Shown here: in pieces, positions 31,353-44,045 of the stretch | How positions within the stretch are numbered: the stretch's first letter is position 1 | Layout of the letters: the number at the start of each line of letters is the position of its first letter | NCBI GenBank assembly: GCA_004380135.1 | Contig: QXCR01000057.1 | Coordinates: forward strand, 1 to 64,000 | Source of the DNA: Stemphylium vesicarium | Taxonomy: Eukaryota; Ascomycota; Dothideomycetes; Pleosporales; Pleosporaceae | Reading direction: 5' to 3' | Length of the DNA stretch: 64,000 bases | Notes under the pieces: generated by a model | Told to the model about the DNA's origin: nothing | What the model saw: the letters and a program-made list of their open reading frames with translations, nothing else | The model's database searches: none | Translations under genes and position numbers: made by a program

Positions 31353-33561
31353 CTAGATCAATTTGTAAACGCGCATGTCGGTTACACCATTTCCATCGGC
31401 GTCAAACATACTGGCACAAAGAACCTTCGTCCCATATCCCACTCTTCTGAATGTACCTTCAAATTGAAACAGCTGTGGTTCTTCACCCTCTTCTTCTGAG
31501 ATCTCATCGACGAACTGTTCGAGGAAAATTCCTTGTACCTGGACTAGACTCACACCGAGAACAAAGCCTTTTGGTTTTATCAACGGCGCAAAGTGTGTAA
31601 CGCGATTAAGTGCACTCTAATCTTGCCCATTGTCCAATATTAAACCGGACCGATAGCCACCTTGCTGCCCTGACACGAAGAGCTCCGGAAAGAGAACGCT
31701 GCCTCTGTCTCCTTCCCTGTCTACCGGCATGCATAAGCCCTTCAAGGTGAGCGTACAGGCCCCTACCCCAAAAAGATTGCTCTCAGCAAGATCGATAGTC
31801 TTCTGCTCGATGCAGATAACTTGTGCAGCTGCTTCCGTCTCTTCTAACATAGTCCTGAACTAATATGTAACTTTTCCAGTGTTAGCCGCTCAAGACCAAC
31901 TCGGTACTAAGTCTTTGAGTGTTGCAGAGCCTTTGACTTCGCGTTCCTCGTTGTAGTAATTATACCATGCTAGCGATTCCACCAACCATGGCTTCCAAAG
32001 ACCAAACATGTAGTCCTCGCTCTTGAAAGTCTCAGGCATTCTCTGCGTGAAAGCATCAACAACCCCTTGTGTTGCTGCCAATCGATCCGTCCACCTGCTC
32101 AGCGTCCGCACAGAGTATGAATTTAGATCTCTGCTCCACAGCTGCAAGCGATAGTATTGTGAGCCGCTTTCGTCATTCAAAAGCCGATGCCCCGTCATTC
32201 AAAAGCCGATTCCGCTTCATTCCGCATATACTGCAACTTATGTCGTTGGTCCAGAAATCATGCGGCTCCGTGAACCCAGCATCCTCATGAGATCTCTTCT
32301 GATATTCGCAATGCCATCGCATACCGCATCGCCACGCTAACTCAGATGGCGTAGCATACAGTATCCTACGGCCAAGGAGGTGTTCCTGAAATGCCCAAGC
32401 GCGGGTGCTGAGTGGGAGGTTAGATCGAGTCCAGGACCCTTCGGCTAGAGAGTCACAGCGGTAATGGGCCTCTACGTCTTGATAAAGCTTCACTTCTCCT
32501 CGAATTGAGAATTTCCCTGTACGAATAATTCCGTTTTCTAGGCAAAATTCTACTTGAAAACGCCGGAGCGGCGCGTTCATGCCAATTCCCAGGGAAAGAA
32601 ACCCCGCGTGTACATCCGCTGCGCCTTGGGCAGAGATAGTAATTTCTGCGCTCTGATAGACAGACGCCATACGAGGGATCTGACTTTTCCAGTCTTTTGG
32701 ATCGTCTTGTACAATACACAGTGCATCGACCCATAAGTAACGCAGGCCGAGCGCTCGAGTGACCAGGACTGCATCAACGATGGTGTGCGGAAGCATCTTT
32801 CCGTCGATATCCCTTTGATGTGCGTTCAGGCTTTGAATTGTGGTTTTGATATTTCCGGATTCACCCCATACATAGCTGAGGCATGCGTGACCTTCCTTAG
32901 GGTCGTGGTTCTTAGCAGGGCCGATAAGAGAGCTATCCACTAAACGTATTGGATTGGAACCAACGTAGAGAAGCCTTTGGGGCCATTCGCCCTTGTAATT
33001 CCGACAGGCTTCGCCATCAGTTGACTTGCAGTGCTCAAACCAGGCGCGTGCTTGCTTGAGACGATCCTCAAGAGTGCCAGGTATGTCGCATTGCTTCCAA
33101 GCTGTATCATTCATTATATCAAGCTATGGGTGACAATATTCTTCTCCTGCTTCTATTACACGCTCAGTTGTTAGCCTGAGTTCTAGCGTTCGATTCCATG
33201 TTTCATTTCCATCCTGAATAGACAGTAATATCTACTCAACAGCAGGAGTTTAGATCTGAAATTGCTTAACATGGCAAAATATTTTCAGCGCGTTTTAATA
33301 CTCCCAACAAGGGGTGTTATCCTTAAGTGGGCGTATAAGTATAATCTCTGCGTTTCGAAATTGAACCGAAGTCGAGACAGCGTCGAATGCGTGCAGAACG
33401 ATGCTGTATCCTTGGCAAGACGCTGCAAATGTTTCGAGATCAGAACGATAAGTGATAGTGAAAAGACCAGGCGCGAAGTGTTGGCAAATGTTGCATATCG
33501 AAGACGCTGCGGGCGCAGTCTCGGTGGTGGTACTGGGAGGGTCCAGCACGCGTGACGTCAT
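31353..33561 (-). pseudogene. HET-domain (heterokaryon incompatibility) gene remnant
   Basis: Decayed gene of the fungal HET family, whose intact members trigger cell death after fusion of genetically different hyphae. The longest open part, 32173-33114, carries the domain core: LSYVWGESGN, LPHTIVDAVLVTRALGLRYL, WVDALCIVQDDPKDW and ASVYQSAEITISA. After residue 313 the frame is lost at a 22-bp tandem duplication (32171-32214), and the next segment (31890-32198) continues in the shifted frame. Downstream segments in that frame are interrupted by TGA at 31890-31892 (within a PSWSWA-type motif, probably a former Trp codon), TAG at 31860-31862 and TAG at 31617-31619. An upstream in-frame segment (33295-33561) has the CNICQHF start typical of HET proteins and is separated by further stops. 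Some stops could lie in introns, but the duplication cannot. Confidence 0.8.
32171..32214. repeat. 22-bp tandem duplication in the HET gene
   Basis: Two adjacent 22-bp units (32171-32192 and 32193-32214) share an identical 18-base core, CGTCATTCAAAAGCCGAT. 22 is not a multiple of three, so the extra copy shifts the frame. Removing one copy joins the two open segments exactly. Confidence 0.85.
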
Positions 33562-34141
33562 CGGCGCTTGCCCCTCAGGACCAGCTTGGTCCTCGTGAAG
33601 GAAATCAATGAAACCAACGACAAAAACAAAGATGAAAGACAGTTTGAAAGATTGTGAGAGTGCGAAGTTCTTAAGAGAAAGGCAACCGCTGATTTCGCAG
33701 CCTTTCTTATCAGAAAAACATGATTATGCATTTCAGGGCGACCGGTCAGTCAGCCTTGGGATGCAGGCATTAGTAGTGGTCTACCTGCACAGCCCCTCAG
33801 CACCTAGAATGCATCACTTCAAAATATCTCTGAAATCTCTTTCTTTTGCAGTGTAGTTGCTTCCGTAACAGTTCATGGCCCCCACCCCACGATTCATAAG
33901 CGTGGATTATGAGACTGATACAAAGCAAAACCAACGACTCTCATGCGCACACTGCAATCACTTCCATTCATGTGCAAAAAAACAACAACTTTATAACAAT
34001 ACAAAACATCATAAACTCGCCAAATCGTACACACCTAAATCAATTTAAACCCAAACCCAAACGCCAATGGTATATTCCTCTCTCTTGCCCCCGTGCCCAA
34101 ACCTCCCCTCACCCTTCTCCCTAACTATCATCTCTCCCCTC
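33562..34141. other. Intergenic
   Basis: About 580 bp. Nothing was recognised beyond A-rich sequence at 33960-34060. Confidence 0.45.
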
Positions 34142-34372
34142 TTAACACCCACCACCCCCACCTCCTCCTCCATCACCTCCTCCACAGCCTCCACCATCAC
34201 CCCCGCTAAATCCACCTCCTCCATCGCCGCCGAAAATTGCACCTCCACCTGAATATCCATATCCGCCATGGTATCCGCCGTGATGACCCCCGTGATGGCG
34301 GCGGCTACGATGTGATTGCCGCATGGGAGGCGGGTATGTTTGCGTGGGAGGTTTTGAGAGGCCACAGCCCAT
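34142..34372 (-). CDS. Small Gly-rich protein with MGC-type acylation N-terminus
   Basis: A 76-aa ORF. I prefer the ATG at 34372 over the longer frame because it gives MGCGLSKP, the pattern of N-myristoylation at Gly2 plus palmitoylation at Cys3. Residues 9-25 are Pro/Ser/Arg-rich. Residues 26-76 are His-Gly-Gly-Tyr repeats grading into Gly runs with spaced Cys, ending in Cys. No introns. Function is unknown. It could be a lipid-anchored peripheral membrane protein or a wall-associated glycine-rich protein. Low complexity means it could also be a chance ORF. Confidence 0.45.
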   Translation of the reverse strand: MGCGLSKPPTQTYPPPMRQSHRSRRHHGGHHGGYHGGYGYSGGGAIFGGDGGGGFSGGDGGGCGGGDGGGGGGGGC

Positions 34373-36344
34373 TTTCGATGGTGCTTGTGTGGTTATATTT
34401 GAGTAGGGTTGTGTAGATGCGCGAGTTGGTATTTGATGCGCTGGCTTGGTATTGAGTAGGTGTGTGGGTTTATGTACGGATCGTTGATATGTCGTTGATA
34501 TGGGATAGAGTAGGTGTGTAAAAAACGTATATATCCGACTTTCGCAGGTCAATTGGTGTTGACTCCAGACTCCGTAATCGTTATCGAGAAAAGATTTAAT
34601 GTAGGTGTGAGCTCAATAGTTTGATGGTTCAAGCCAGTATATACCCCCCTTCAAACCACGGAACACACATGCTACCCTTATATCCTCATCCCAATCACGC
34701 ACCTCACAGGCGTCATCTCACACCGACCCACCACTCACCAGTAGTCAGACCCTCAATCTGCCTTGCCCTGCCATCAGGCCTCCCTCCAATTCCCCACAAG
34801 CGTCATATGCGCTCGCGCTGCGCGAAACGAGCGAATACGACGATTAGGCGAGCCGTCTTACCCACCGCGATCAGCCCTCTGCACTTACCTCAATAGGAAG
34901 TAATGCAGCGAAGCTTTTTCGCTTCGAGAAAGACTGGCAATGGCAGATGATCAGCGCGAGCAGGGCTTAGCCACGCCACGCCAGGTATGTTATGCTGGTG
35001 CAGCCTGTGCTGTAGTCATGTCTCGCAGTTCTCCATATCTCGCACTTGCACAGCCTCACCCGAAATCAACTCGGGGCCGATCGGCGAGCCGAGCTAACCG
35101 GAAAGGGGCAACATCACGTGGCGCGCATGCTGCTGACGGCCCGAGCATGTAGGCGGAAACACACAATGGTTGCTAGCAGTAGTACTACCGCTTCAGGAAA
35201 GGGCTGTAGAAGGCGCGAAGAACGATTTCACACCCGGTGAGGGAAAAAGGTTAAGCGGGTAAAAAGGGCCCTGGACTGGTGGGCTGGGGGTTGGGGCTGG
35301 GGCTGCCGCTTCTAGGTCCTCGTGACTCCATACCTGACTGCATCGGGATGTGACTTTGCGCATTGCGTATTGCGTATTCATGCTTGGGCGATTGAGCGGT
35401 TGACCTGATATCGAGCTGATACCGTTAGTACTGGACCAAACCGAGCATTCAGCGTTGAATCGACGCCGATTCGTTACCGACGCGGGGTAGGTAAATATTG
35501 CATTGCGGTACTGTGCAAGTGCTGTGACGTAAACTTTTAAACCAGTCGTGGCGCATTTGATTACATGGCTACTGCACTGCTGCTCCATACATGCTGCCCG
35601 TGCGCTGCGGCGACTCGGTCTGTAAGTGTACTCGGTGTTTCATGGCTACCTATCTATGTGTGTAGGAAGTGAGGCGAAGAACGTTTAAAGACGGCCGCAA
35701 GGCATACCCTCTACATACATATCTGCATTCATATGCGCATGTGCATAGCAGCGAGCCAGAAAGCTTAGAGATGAATTATGTCATTGAGGTGTATATTAGC
35801 TTACACCTTATCCCACCTTGAACGTTGGAGAACCTTTTAAGAAAAACGCAAACTCAGAAAATGCGATGGATGCGTAAACAAGAGGTAAAAGGGAAACAGA
35901 GTGAGAAGCATTCCCTTCCGTGTCTTCCAACTCCCTTACTCTGCGCCTCAGCCGTCGCCCGTTCTCCCTATGGAAAAGCAGCAAGCGGAAATATGGCAAG
36001 AAAATCCCCATCTGATCTATCATCATGCCTATTTTTCTTGAAAAGAAAAAAAAGAAAAACATTACAGGTAAAAAAAAAGGGGGGGGGGGGGGGGTGGGTG
36101 GAAGATGGGAATGAGGCCGTGATACAAAGTTATGCCATTCGGTCCGGTTCGCGTTGATGAGAAAAAGATGATGTGATCTGATCCAGAGCGAAAAAAATAT
36201 GCAAATACGTTATCCAAAAAAGAAGAAATCCCCTGCCCTCACTCTTCCAAGCCCACCGAATGTTCATTATACAACAACTACTGCTGACACCCAGTTCCTA
36301 GGGAAATCAACACTACCGTCCTCATAGCAATAGCCCGTGTCTTT
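34373..36344. other. Intergenic, low-complexity
   Basis: About 2 kb. The only marked feature is an A9 run followed by G16 at 36070-36094. Short ORFs here lack any conserved signal. It also contains the 3' side of the TPT transporter gene. Confidence 0.45.
36079..36094 (+). repeat. Poly-G tract (G16)
   Basis: Sixteen consecutive G, preceded by nine A and followed by GGG-rich sequence. Its length could be unreliable in sequencing. Confidence 0.9.
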
Positions 36345-37439
36345 TTACTTTCCACCCTGCTTCTTCGCCTTTAGCGCAAGATGTGAGTATACCCATCCAC
36401 CACCCAGAGCAAGCAGTACACCGAACCATTCCCTTCCACTGAGAATCTTGCCCTCGCTATACCATCCTATACTCAAGATCAAGATAGTCTTGAGATGGCT
36501 GACAATGTTGAAGGTCAATGCGCTCGTTCTGCCGATGATCAGGAACTGGCTCAGGTTGTACATGGAAGCCATGATGCCGGATGCGCAGACACTCCAGAGG
36601 ATATCGGTGGGTACGGTGGAGAGATCGGGGATGGTGTCGAAGAATGGAACGAAAGGAATGAGCAGGCAGACGGCGATGGGCGCCTGGTTGAGCAGAAGCT
36701 GAGGCGGAGAGACGGAGAAGTCTTCAATCTTCTTGCCGATCCAGATCTGGTACAGCGCGGTGCTGCAGAAAGCCAGTGTCGCGATAATGACGCCGAAGAG
36801 CTGTGTCTTGGCTGCCTCGTTGATGGTGAAAGAGACTCCAATGCATGTCGCGAGAATAGCAGCCAGCATGTATCGCGTGACGTACTTCCGGAAAAGGACG
36901 AAGTTGATGAGGACGACGGTCGGTGTGGTCATGACCTTGGAGAGTTGGTAGAATCCGATCGAGTTGAAAGTCAGGCTCAGGTTGCCGAGCACAACGTAGC
37001 CGGCGAAGAAGCCGCAGACGGGCAGCATCTGCCAGATATTGAGTTTGACCGCCTTGAAGGCGTGGAAGGGTCGGAGGGTCGAGATGAAGAGGACGAGACC
37101 GGTCGCGGTAAAATGCCACATGACAACCATGAGTTGGCATGCTTTCAGCTGCTTGTCGCTGAACACTCTGTGTGGCTGTTAGCAGGGCCCTGCTACGCCC
37201 GACCTGCTTCTTCCATACCTTTTACTTAGGAAGATCAATCCCAGTGTTGAGAGCGTGTTGAGTCCAATCCAAAGACATGTTATCAGCTTCTCCTTGAGCG
37301 GTAATGGCGCAGGCTCGGTCGACGGCTTTTCAAACGTCGGCAGCTCTTCCAGCTCGTGGGACTCGCGCGGGTCAACATTGTCGACAAGACCCTCGATCGA
37401 GGGGCGTTTCTCTACTGCGTGTCTGTCAGTCGCTGACAT
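36345..37439 (-). CDS. TPT / SLC35E3-type sugar-phosphate or nucleotide-sugar transporter
   Basis: A 347-aa member of the drug/metabolite transporter superfamily, triose-phosphate-transporter branch. Exons are 37219-37439 and 36345-37167, with a 51-bp intron. Residues 1-50 form a hydrophilic acidic N-terminus. About ten membrane helices follow, including CLWIGLNTLSTLGLIFLSK and MYNLSQFLIIGRTSALTFN. The C-terminus ends in a Lys-rich AKKQGGK, a candidate ER/Golgi retrieval signal. The substrate is unknown; it lacks the GALNK motif of the VRG4 paralogue in this window. Confidence 0.85.
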
Positions 37440-38857
37440 GCTCCTGTGCTGACATGGCGCATGTTGACACCAGGTGCCAAGGGTCTCGAGGGTGTTCGGG
37501 GATGGACGTACCCATGGCTTCCGGTATGCGATAATGTAGGTAGCGAGCGACAGTGGGCGGGCTCGTCTAAACTATGCCTTCATGCCAATAGGAAAGGGTG
37601 TGACGGCAATAGGAGGGGGAGTGTAGGGCGAAGGCGCGGGCTGATGATGTTGCTACACAGTAGTGGGTGGGCCGGGGAGTGCGGCGGTGCAGGTAGGGCG
37701 TCCGGACCGAGTCAAACGGGTAGAGAGCGCAGTAGCAGCGAACCGAGAACCGCAGGTGGACGAGAGGTGAGGAGATGAAGATGGGAGCGCAATCCGAGCG
37801 AGGGCGAGAAAATGTCGTAAAGTCGGAGAGGCCAAGGGGTGTACGACGACAGCCGAGTGAGATGCTATCCAAAAGAAGGGACCAGTAGACGCCAAGAAAA
37901 CATGTTGAAGGGGGCAAAGAGGGCCGCAGGGTTCGTCGTACTTGTCAGCCCTCCAGCCCAATCGTCAAGGCCAATCAGCCATTGCTTAGCGGGACCGTGT
38001 CAGCCAAATCTACGAAGTTTGAACGAAGTCTAATTTAGCCTTCAAAGCGGCTGCGCTACTGCTTACGGCATTTTTAAGTCTCTTATCGCCAACATGTTCA
38101 CTTTCGCATCCTGCTAGCACTTCTGCACTCTCCATTATCTAGAAAGTCGACGAGCGGCATAGTAGAGCATGTCTTAGAGCATGTCTATCAGGCGTTGGCT
38201 GTTTGGAGGCTGTATCCACAGATGCCGTGATATCCGGTTCCGCTCCGCCCTCTCTCGGCCTTGACCTGGCCCGTCGCACCTGTTTCCCCGAAACCGAAGC
38301 ATGGTACCCCAACGCGGCGGGCTCAGCATAACATGGCCGTCCGCTTCCGCTGCCATGTGTCACTTTACCTTTGTTGTACATGAATTATGTCAAGGATGCC
38401 ATAGTCGCGTTACCGCCATTCTTCGAGTCTGCCGTGTCGACACAATCTTATTAGCATCGGGCGTGTGCTCGAGTGCGGAGGTTGTCCGTTGTCATGGGAA
38501 ATTGCGCCACACGTCGATCTACGTAAGCTGCGGCGCGCCCAGCCACAACAGCACGGTGCGATCGTCGCCATCACCCCCATCACAATGGAAAAAATACAGG
38601 GTCTTATGCACGCGAGAGTAATATCTTCTCTAGATTTTGAACTCCATCATCTATGCAGCAGGGCCTATGAAGCAGCCCCCCTTAGTGACGACCCTAACGC
38701 ATAGAGAAAATCAATAATGTACACATGCAGATCCCACACCCGACGAACAGAAAAACGAAACCAACATGATGAAGCGTCCAACCAGTAATGTCAATCCGCG
38801 GCCCCATTCTCACCAAATTATAGATATAAGAAAATGTGTTGTGGTGATACAGGAAGT
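37440..38857. other. Intergenic
   Basis: 1.4 kb between the transporter start and the INO80 3' end. No gene, RNA or repeat is supported. A single GCGGGAC at 37989-37995 looks like chance. Confidence 0.45.
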
Positions 38858-41800
38858 TTATACCTCTCCATCAGCGACAGCAAGGCGCTGTTTGGCTGTC
38901 TTTGCTTTCTTGCTCAATCCGCCCTTTTTGCGCTTGCCGCCCGCAGGGGCTTCAGTGGGTGCAATAGGCGTGGCTGCACCACTCGCCTTTGCGCTCTCAT
39001 CAAAGTGTCCTTCACCTGTGAATGATTAGTATACGCTCAATGTGGACAATACAATCGCACTAACCTTCGTGGTACATGTCGTCGAGGTTGACATCGGCCC
39101 GCTGCTTCTTCTTGCCGCGCTTCTTACCCGGCGGGGCACTCTTCTCTTGCTCCGCCAACTCGGCCTCCTTCTTCTCAATCTCGGCAGCTTGGTCGTCGTC
39201 TACGAGCCACATGGCCATGTCCTTGGTTCTGTTCTCCCTAGAACGAGTGTTGAAGTCGACACCTGCGCCGCCACCTCCAGAGATAACAACACGTTGCACC
39301 TCTTCCTTTTGCAACGCACGCTTTCGAATGCGCTCTTCGATGGTGCCACGTGTGATGAGACGATAGACAGTGACTTGGCGCGTCTGACCAAGACGATGAG
39401 CACGGTCCATGGCCTGCGAATCAATGGTGGGGTTCCAATCGGAGTCGTAGAAAATGACCGTGTCAGCCGATGTCAGATTGATACCCAAACCACCAGCACG
39501 AGTAGATAACAGGAAGACGAAGATAGAGCGGTCGCTCTGGAAATCCGCCACCGTGTCACGACGATCTTCCAGCTTGGTAGATCCGTCGAGACGGCAGTAC
39601 TTGTAGTTTCTGTACGTCAAGTACTCTTCCATGAGATCCATCATCCTGGTCATCTGGAAGTATAGAAGGACGCGATGATCGTTGGCCTTGAGTTGCTTGA
39701 GCAGTGCATCCAATTGAGCCAGCTTGCCAGAGTCAGTGACGAAACGCGACATTGATGGAGCCTCGATGTGGGTAAAGCGGGTGCGCTCGTTGGTAGGCGG
39801 TGGAAGTTTGCTGTGGACTGTCAAAGCAGCGCTTTCCGACTTTGTCTCTAGCATGGTTTGTTCGGTCAACTCGGAGATGCCGTACAGTGCAGAGCGAATA
39901 GGTGCATTGAAGAAGATGCTCTGCTTCTCAGCAATGACGCCTTGGCTAGCACAGTACAGCTCGACTGGAGGCGCAGATGCCTTGGGCTTGGCGCAAGGTT
40001 CGACGACATTCAGACCAGTCTTCTCAAATGCAGCCCGAGCGACGTTGAACAGGCTGTGCATGTGGCCTTCGGTCGTTATCTCAGCCAGAGGCGCGCGATC
40101 CTGGCGGTCGACAATGTTGAAAATTGAATGCTTAGGTTTCCATTCGCCGGCGTCGTCATCGTAGCAGACGTTGAAACGACCAACCTTGTTTGGCTTACAC
40201 TGGGCGGCGAGGGCTCGCTGGAATAGGCCGCTCTTAGCGACCTGGGAGGCTTCACTAGCCGACAGGTCGGAAAACCGTAGCCAAGAGAACGCACCAGCCT
40301 GCCGGGCAGACAGTTCGATATTGTCTGGGCTCCAGATGTTCATCAAGTTGTCAAGGTAGTGTCCCTTGAATCCGGCCTTCTGGTTGTCTGGACCGGCAAG
40401 TTCGAGTCGACCTCCCTCACGTCCGATAAGACGAGGCAAAGGATACTCGATCAGGTTACGAGTGGAGTAGCCGACTCGCACATTCTGACCTTCTCGAAGG
40501 AAAGATGCAGTCTCGGCGAATGAGGCGAAAGAGAGAGGGGACCAAGTCTCGGCTCTCTCAAACAAGTCGGGATGGTTACAGACCTTTCTGAACTGCATTA
40601 CCAGGTTCATGAGGGTTGCACTATCTTGCTCGTCTCCGACTGCCTTCTCAACCAAATCCATGATATTGATTTTGGCGCGGAGGTTGGCGTAATAGGCGCG
40701 CTGGCGGTATGTCAAGTCGCAGTAGACATCCAACTCGATCTTGTCTCCAAGCTCCTTCTGCACGTGCTTCTTGACACGTCGCAACATGAAGGGCTTCAGA
40801 ATCATATGTAGTCGCCTCAGTTGATCCTCGTTGAGTTTGGTGTTACTCTGTGCGTGACTCTCAATATCCTTGGAGAACCACTCACTGAACTCGTCATGAG
40901 AGTCGAACAAACTAGGCATGATGAAATGGAGAAGGGCCCATAGTTCCTGCATGTTGTTCTGGATAGGAGTACCCGTCAGAAGCAGTCGGTTACGCGAGTG
41001 GAATCCGAGCAAGCTCTTCCATCTAGAACTCTGGGACGACTTGATAGCTTGAGCCTCGTCGAGAATCATGTATTGCCAGCGCATCTTCTGGAAATATTGA
41101 GCATCTTGGACGACTAGTTGGTAAGAGGAGACAACAACGTGGAATGGCGAGTCGCGGGTGTAGGTCACGTGCTTCCGGTCCCAGAGCTTACGCAGAATCT
41201 TTCGGTCCTTTGCTGTGCCCCAGTAGGGAATGACGTTGAGATCAGGAACGAACCTTGCGATTTCCTGCTGCCAATTGTGTAGAGTTGACGCGGGAGCGAT
41301 GACAAGGAAAGGCCCCCAGATATTGTACCTTTCGGCAAGATAGGCCATGACGGATATCGACTGGACAGTCTTTCCAAGACCCATTTCGTCAGCAAGAATA
41401 CCGTTGATACCCTGCTCGTACAGATTGACCAGCCAGTTCAGACCCTTCAATTGGTATTCCTTCAGGGTGCAGCTGAGCAAGTTCGGCTGAGGAATCCAGT
41501 CTTCCTTGTTCTGAAGACCAGATGGGTTCTGGAAATTCATTTCACCATCCTCGTCATCATCGCCAGCCTTGTTGAAGGCACGGGCGCGATCTTGAGCTTC
41601 CTGAATAGCGTGTTGGGCATTCGCCATGGCGGCTGCGTTTAGAGCGCTCTCATCATCATTGTCGAAGTCGAGATCCTCAAAGTTGGTAACCTTAGCACCT
41701 CCCTCTGCTGACATCTCACCAACATCGAGACCGGGTCGGGCTGCTTGTTGTGGGTCAGCGGCGGCGGCATCGGCGTCGTCGGTTGACCTCTCAATCTCAT

Positions 41801-44045
41801 CTGTCCTCGCCTTCTTTCCAATGAAATGCGAGTAAAGTTCGGTTTGGGAGATGAGAAAGTTGAGCTTCCGCTTCTGTCGGTTTGCTTCACGGTCGGCTTC
41901 GGCCTTCTTGGCATTCTCCAGCTCTTGACGCTCAGCATTCTTTCGGGATTCACGTTCGTCACGCTCGTTCCTCTTCCAGAAGGCGAGCATCTCGCGCATG
42001 CCTCGCTTCGCCCTAGCTTGCGTGTCCTTTTGGTTCTTGTTGGTGCGCATCTGCCATCGGCGGGCTTCTTTGGCGGCCAGTTGGGCGGTCTTGCGGAGGT
42101 TCGATTGCTTCGTAGACAGTGAATTCTCCTTGATGCGGACGACCTTGGGCACGTCTTTCCGGGCCAGATCCTTGACGATCTGTTGGTAGAGATTGCGATA
42201 CGCAGACGAATCGTAGGAGGTGAGCACGACAGGTCCAAGGTCCTCGGTGTAACTGCGACCTCGTAGAGAGTCAAGACGGGCTTCTTCGCGCGGTGCAATG
42301 ATGGGGAGATCATCGCCGCGGTCGATGGCAGCCTGTCCGGCAGCAGCTGCATCTTTCTCCGCCTGCTTTTGCTCCTTGCTCTTCTTAAGACGGCCAGTAC
42401 CACGGTTACCCTTGCGCTTCCCACCGGCGACGTCGTCCGAGGCTTGGAAAGAGCTCATTGTGCCTCCTTCCATGTTCGGACCATGTGGGGTGACTTCGCG
42501 GATGTCCTTGCTAGGAGCATTGCCTTGCAGAAGCTGGGTGGTCGTCTTGGCCTTGCGTTCAGCTTTTTGGGCGGCCAGCAAGTGTCGCTCCTTCTCTTCC
42601 TCGTTTTCAGCCTGGCCGGCCTTTGCGAGGGCTTCAGCGCGCTTAGCCTCTTCGTTCTGGATTGTCTTCTCTCGCCTTCGCTTGCGCTGCATGTCCTTCT
42701 TGCGCTCCTTCTCTTCGGCAATCTCCTGGCTTTGGACCTGTTGCCAGGCATCACCTTCGTGCTCGACATTGTACGAGTGTTTGGCGTAGTCGCGGTGCGC
42801 AGCAGAAACATCCTGGAACCGGACGAGTGTCGCTGTTCGCCGTCGCTTGCGCTTGCTTGCCTCTGTAGCTGCAACCTCCAAGATGCGCTTCTGGCTACGT
42901 TGCTTGTATTCCGCCTCTTCGGTGGAGCTGATCACACCATCCATGTCGCCCATTTGTGTGGTCTCGATGAGTGCCAATTCCTTCTCAATCTCGGCTTCAT
43001 CAGGCGCGGGCAGTTCGCGAGTGGCAGATTGTGGTTGTGTCTGCACGGTTCCAATTGGGGCAACGGCATCGTATGGTGCTCGTGGAGTGTAGCCGTTCTC
43101 GTGAAGGGGCAGGTCAGCTGGTGCTGGGGACGCCATGGCCTCCTGCTTTACGAACTGTTGGGTAGGCACAGGCTTGGATGCTCGGAATGGGTCGGCGTTG
43201 ACGGGAGGGAGTGACTGGGGTTTGGGTGGGGGCTCGTTGTCTGCGCCCGAGGACATTATACTCGAGAGCGACATGGGGTCGGCGCGCGTTGGTGGCGGTG
43301 CCTATTAGGGTGGTAAGCAACAGTAGTGCAGCAATCGGGAAATGCGAGTTCTCTTACCTCTTCCTTGAAAGACGGCCGTCTGCCGTACGTCGGCGGCGGC
43401 TGTACGGCGCCCCCCGGTCGGTTCATCGACTGATAGCCGGATGGCGAGATGGGAGAGTGAGACATGGCTTCCATGCCGCCAGTGTGCTGGTGTTGCGAAT
43501 GGGGGCGCTGCAACGGCGAGTGGTGCGCGTATGAGTTGGTGACGGGTGACTGATAGACCTTTTCGTAGGGGCTCTGTGCCGATCGAGTGTCTTGGTAAGC
43601 GTGAGAATCCCGAGGCTGCTGCGGGTGGAGGTTAGCCGTATATCCCTGGACGTGAAGATGCTAGCAGTGAGAGTAGTCGCACAGGGGCAGTGATGGCGAC
43701 GACGTCAACGGGGGTGTTGTGATGAAAGGTCATACGCACCTGTGCAGGGGGATATTGGGTGTCGTAACGCGCCGGTTCCCTGGCTACGCCGCGGTCGCCA
43801 TTGTCTGATGTCGGGTCGTAGTATCTGGACGTGTCGCGCGAATACAGGGCCGTGCTGATGGGCGGCAGCTCGGTCGTGTTCGGGGATGGAGGCGGGCGAT
43901 GGTGTTGATGCGGCTGCAAATTGGGGTGGTGGAGAGGCAAGGGCGCAGGCGTGTTTGGCGAATGGTGTTGGTATGGTTGGCTTGCTTGTGTCGGCGATCG
44001 ATGGTAAGCTGCTGGCGTAGGTTCCCCTTGGTGCCCTGGCGGCAT
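38858..44045 (-). CDS. INO80: INO80 chromatin-remodelling ATPase
   Basis: Catalytic subunit of the INO80 complex, which slides nucleosomes and evicts H2A.Z for transcription, replication and repair. Four exons: 43740-44045, 43358-43618, 39065-43301 and 38858-39015, giving 1,653 aa. The N-terminal 200 residues are Pro/Gln/His-rich. A long Lys/Glu helical region follows, then the DBINO domain at about 566-683. The SNF2 helicase has ADEMGLGKT (Walker A, about 826), ILDEAQAIK (about 933) and STRAGGLGINLTSAD with DRAHRLGQT (about 1453-1490). The INO80-specific insert lies between the two lobes. The ATG at 44045 was preferred to 44111 for its better -3 base. A CAGCAG tandem acceptor starts exon 2. 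Divergent from BRX1. Confidence 0.95.

Noticed and set aside
36495..37229. Plus-strand ORF across the TPT transporter
   Set aside because: Antisense shadow of membrane helices. The minus strand has the conserved splice junction and family blocks.
37989..37995. GCGGGAC near the TPT transporter as part of the cluster regulon
   Set aside because: A single isolated copy about 550 bp upstream of the nearest start, so it is likely chance.
42369..43214. 282-codon plus-strand ORF inside INO80
   Set aside because: Antisense shadow of the Lys/Glu-rich INO80 N-terminus, Leu-rich by codon complement only.
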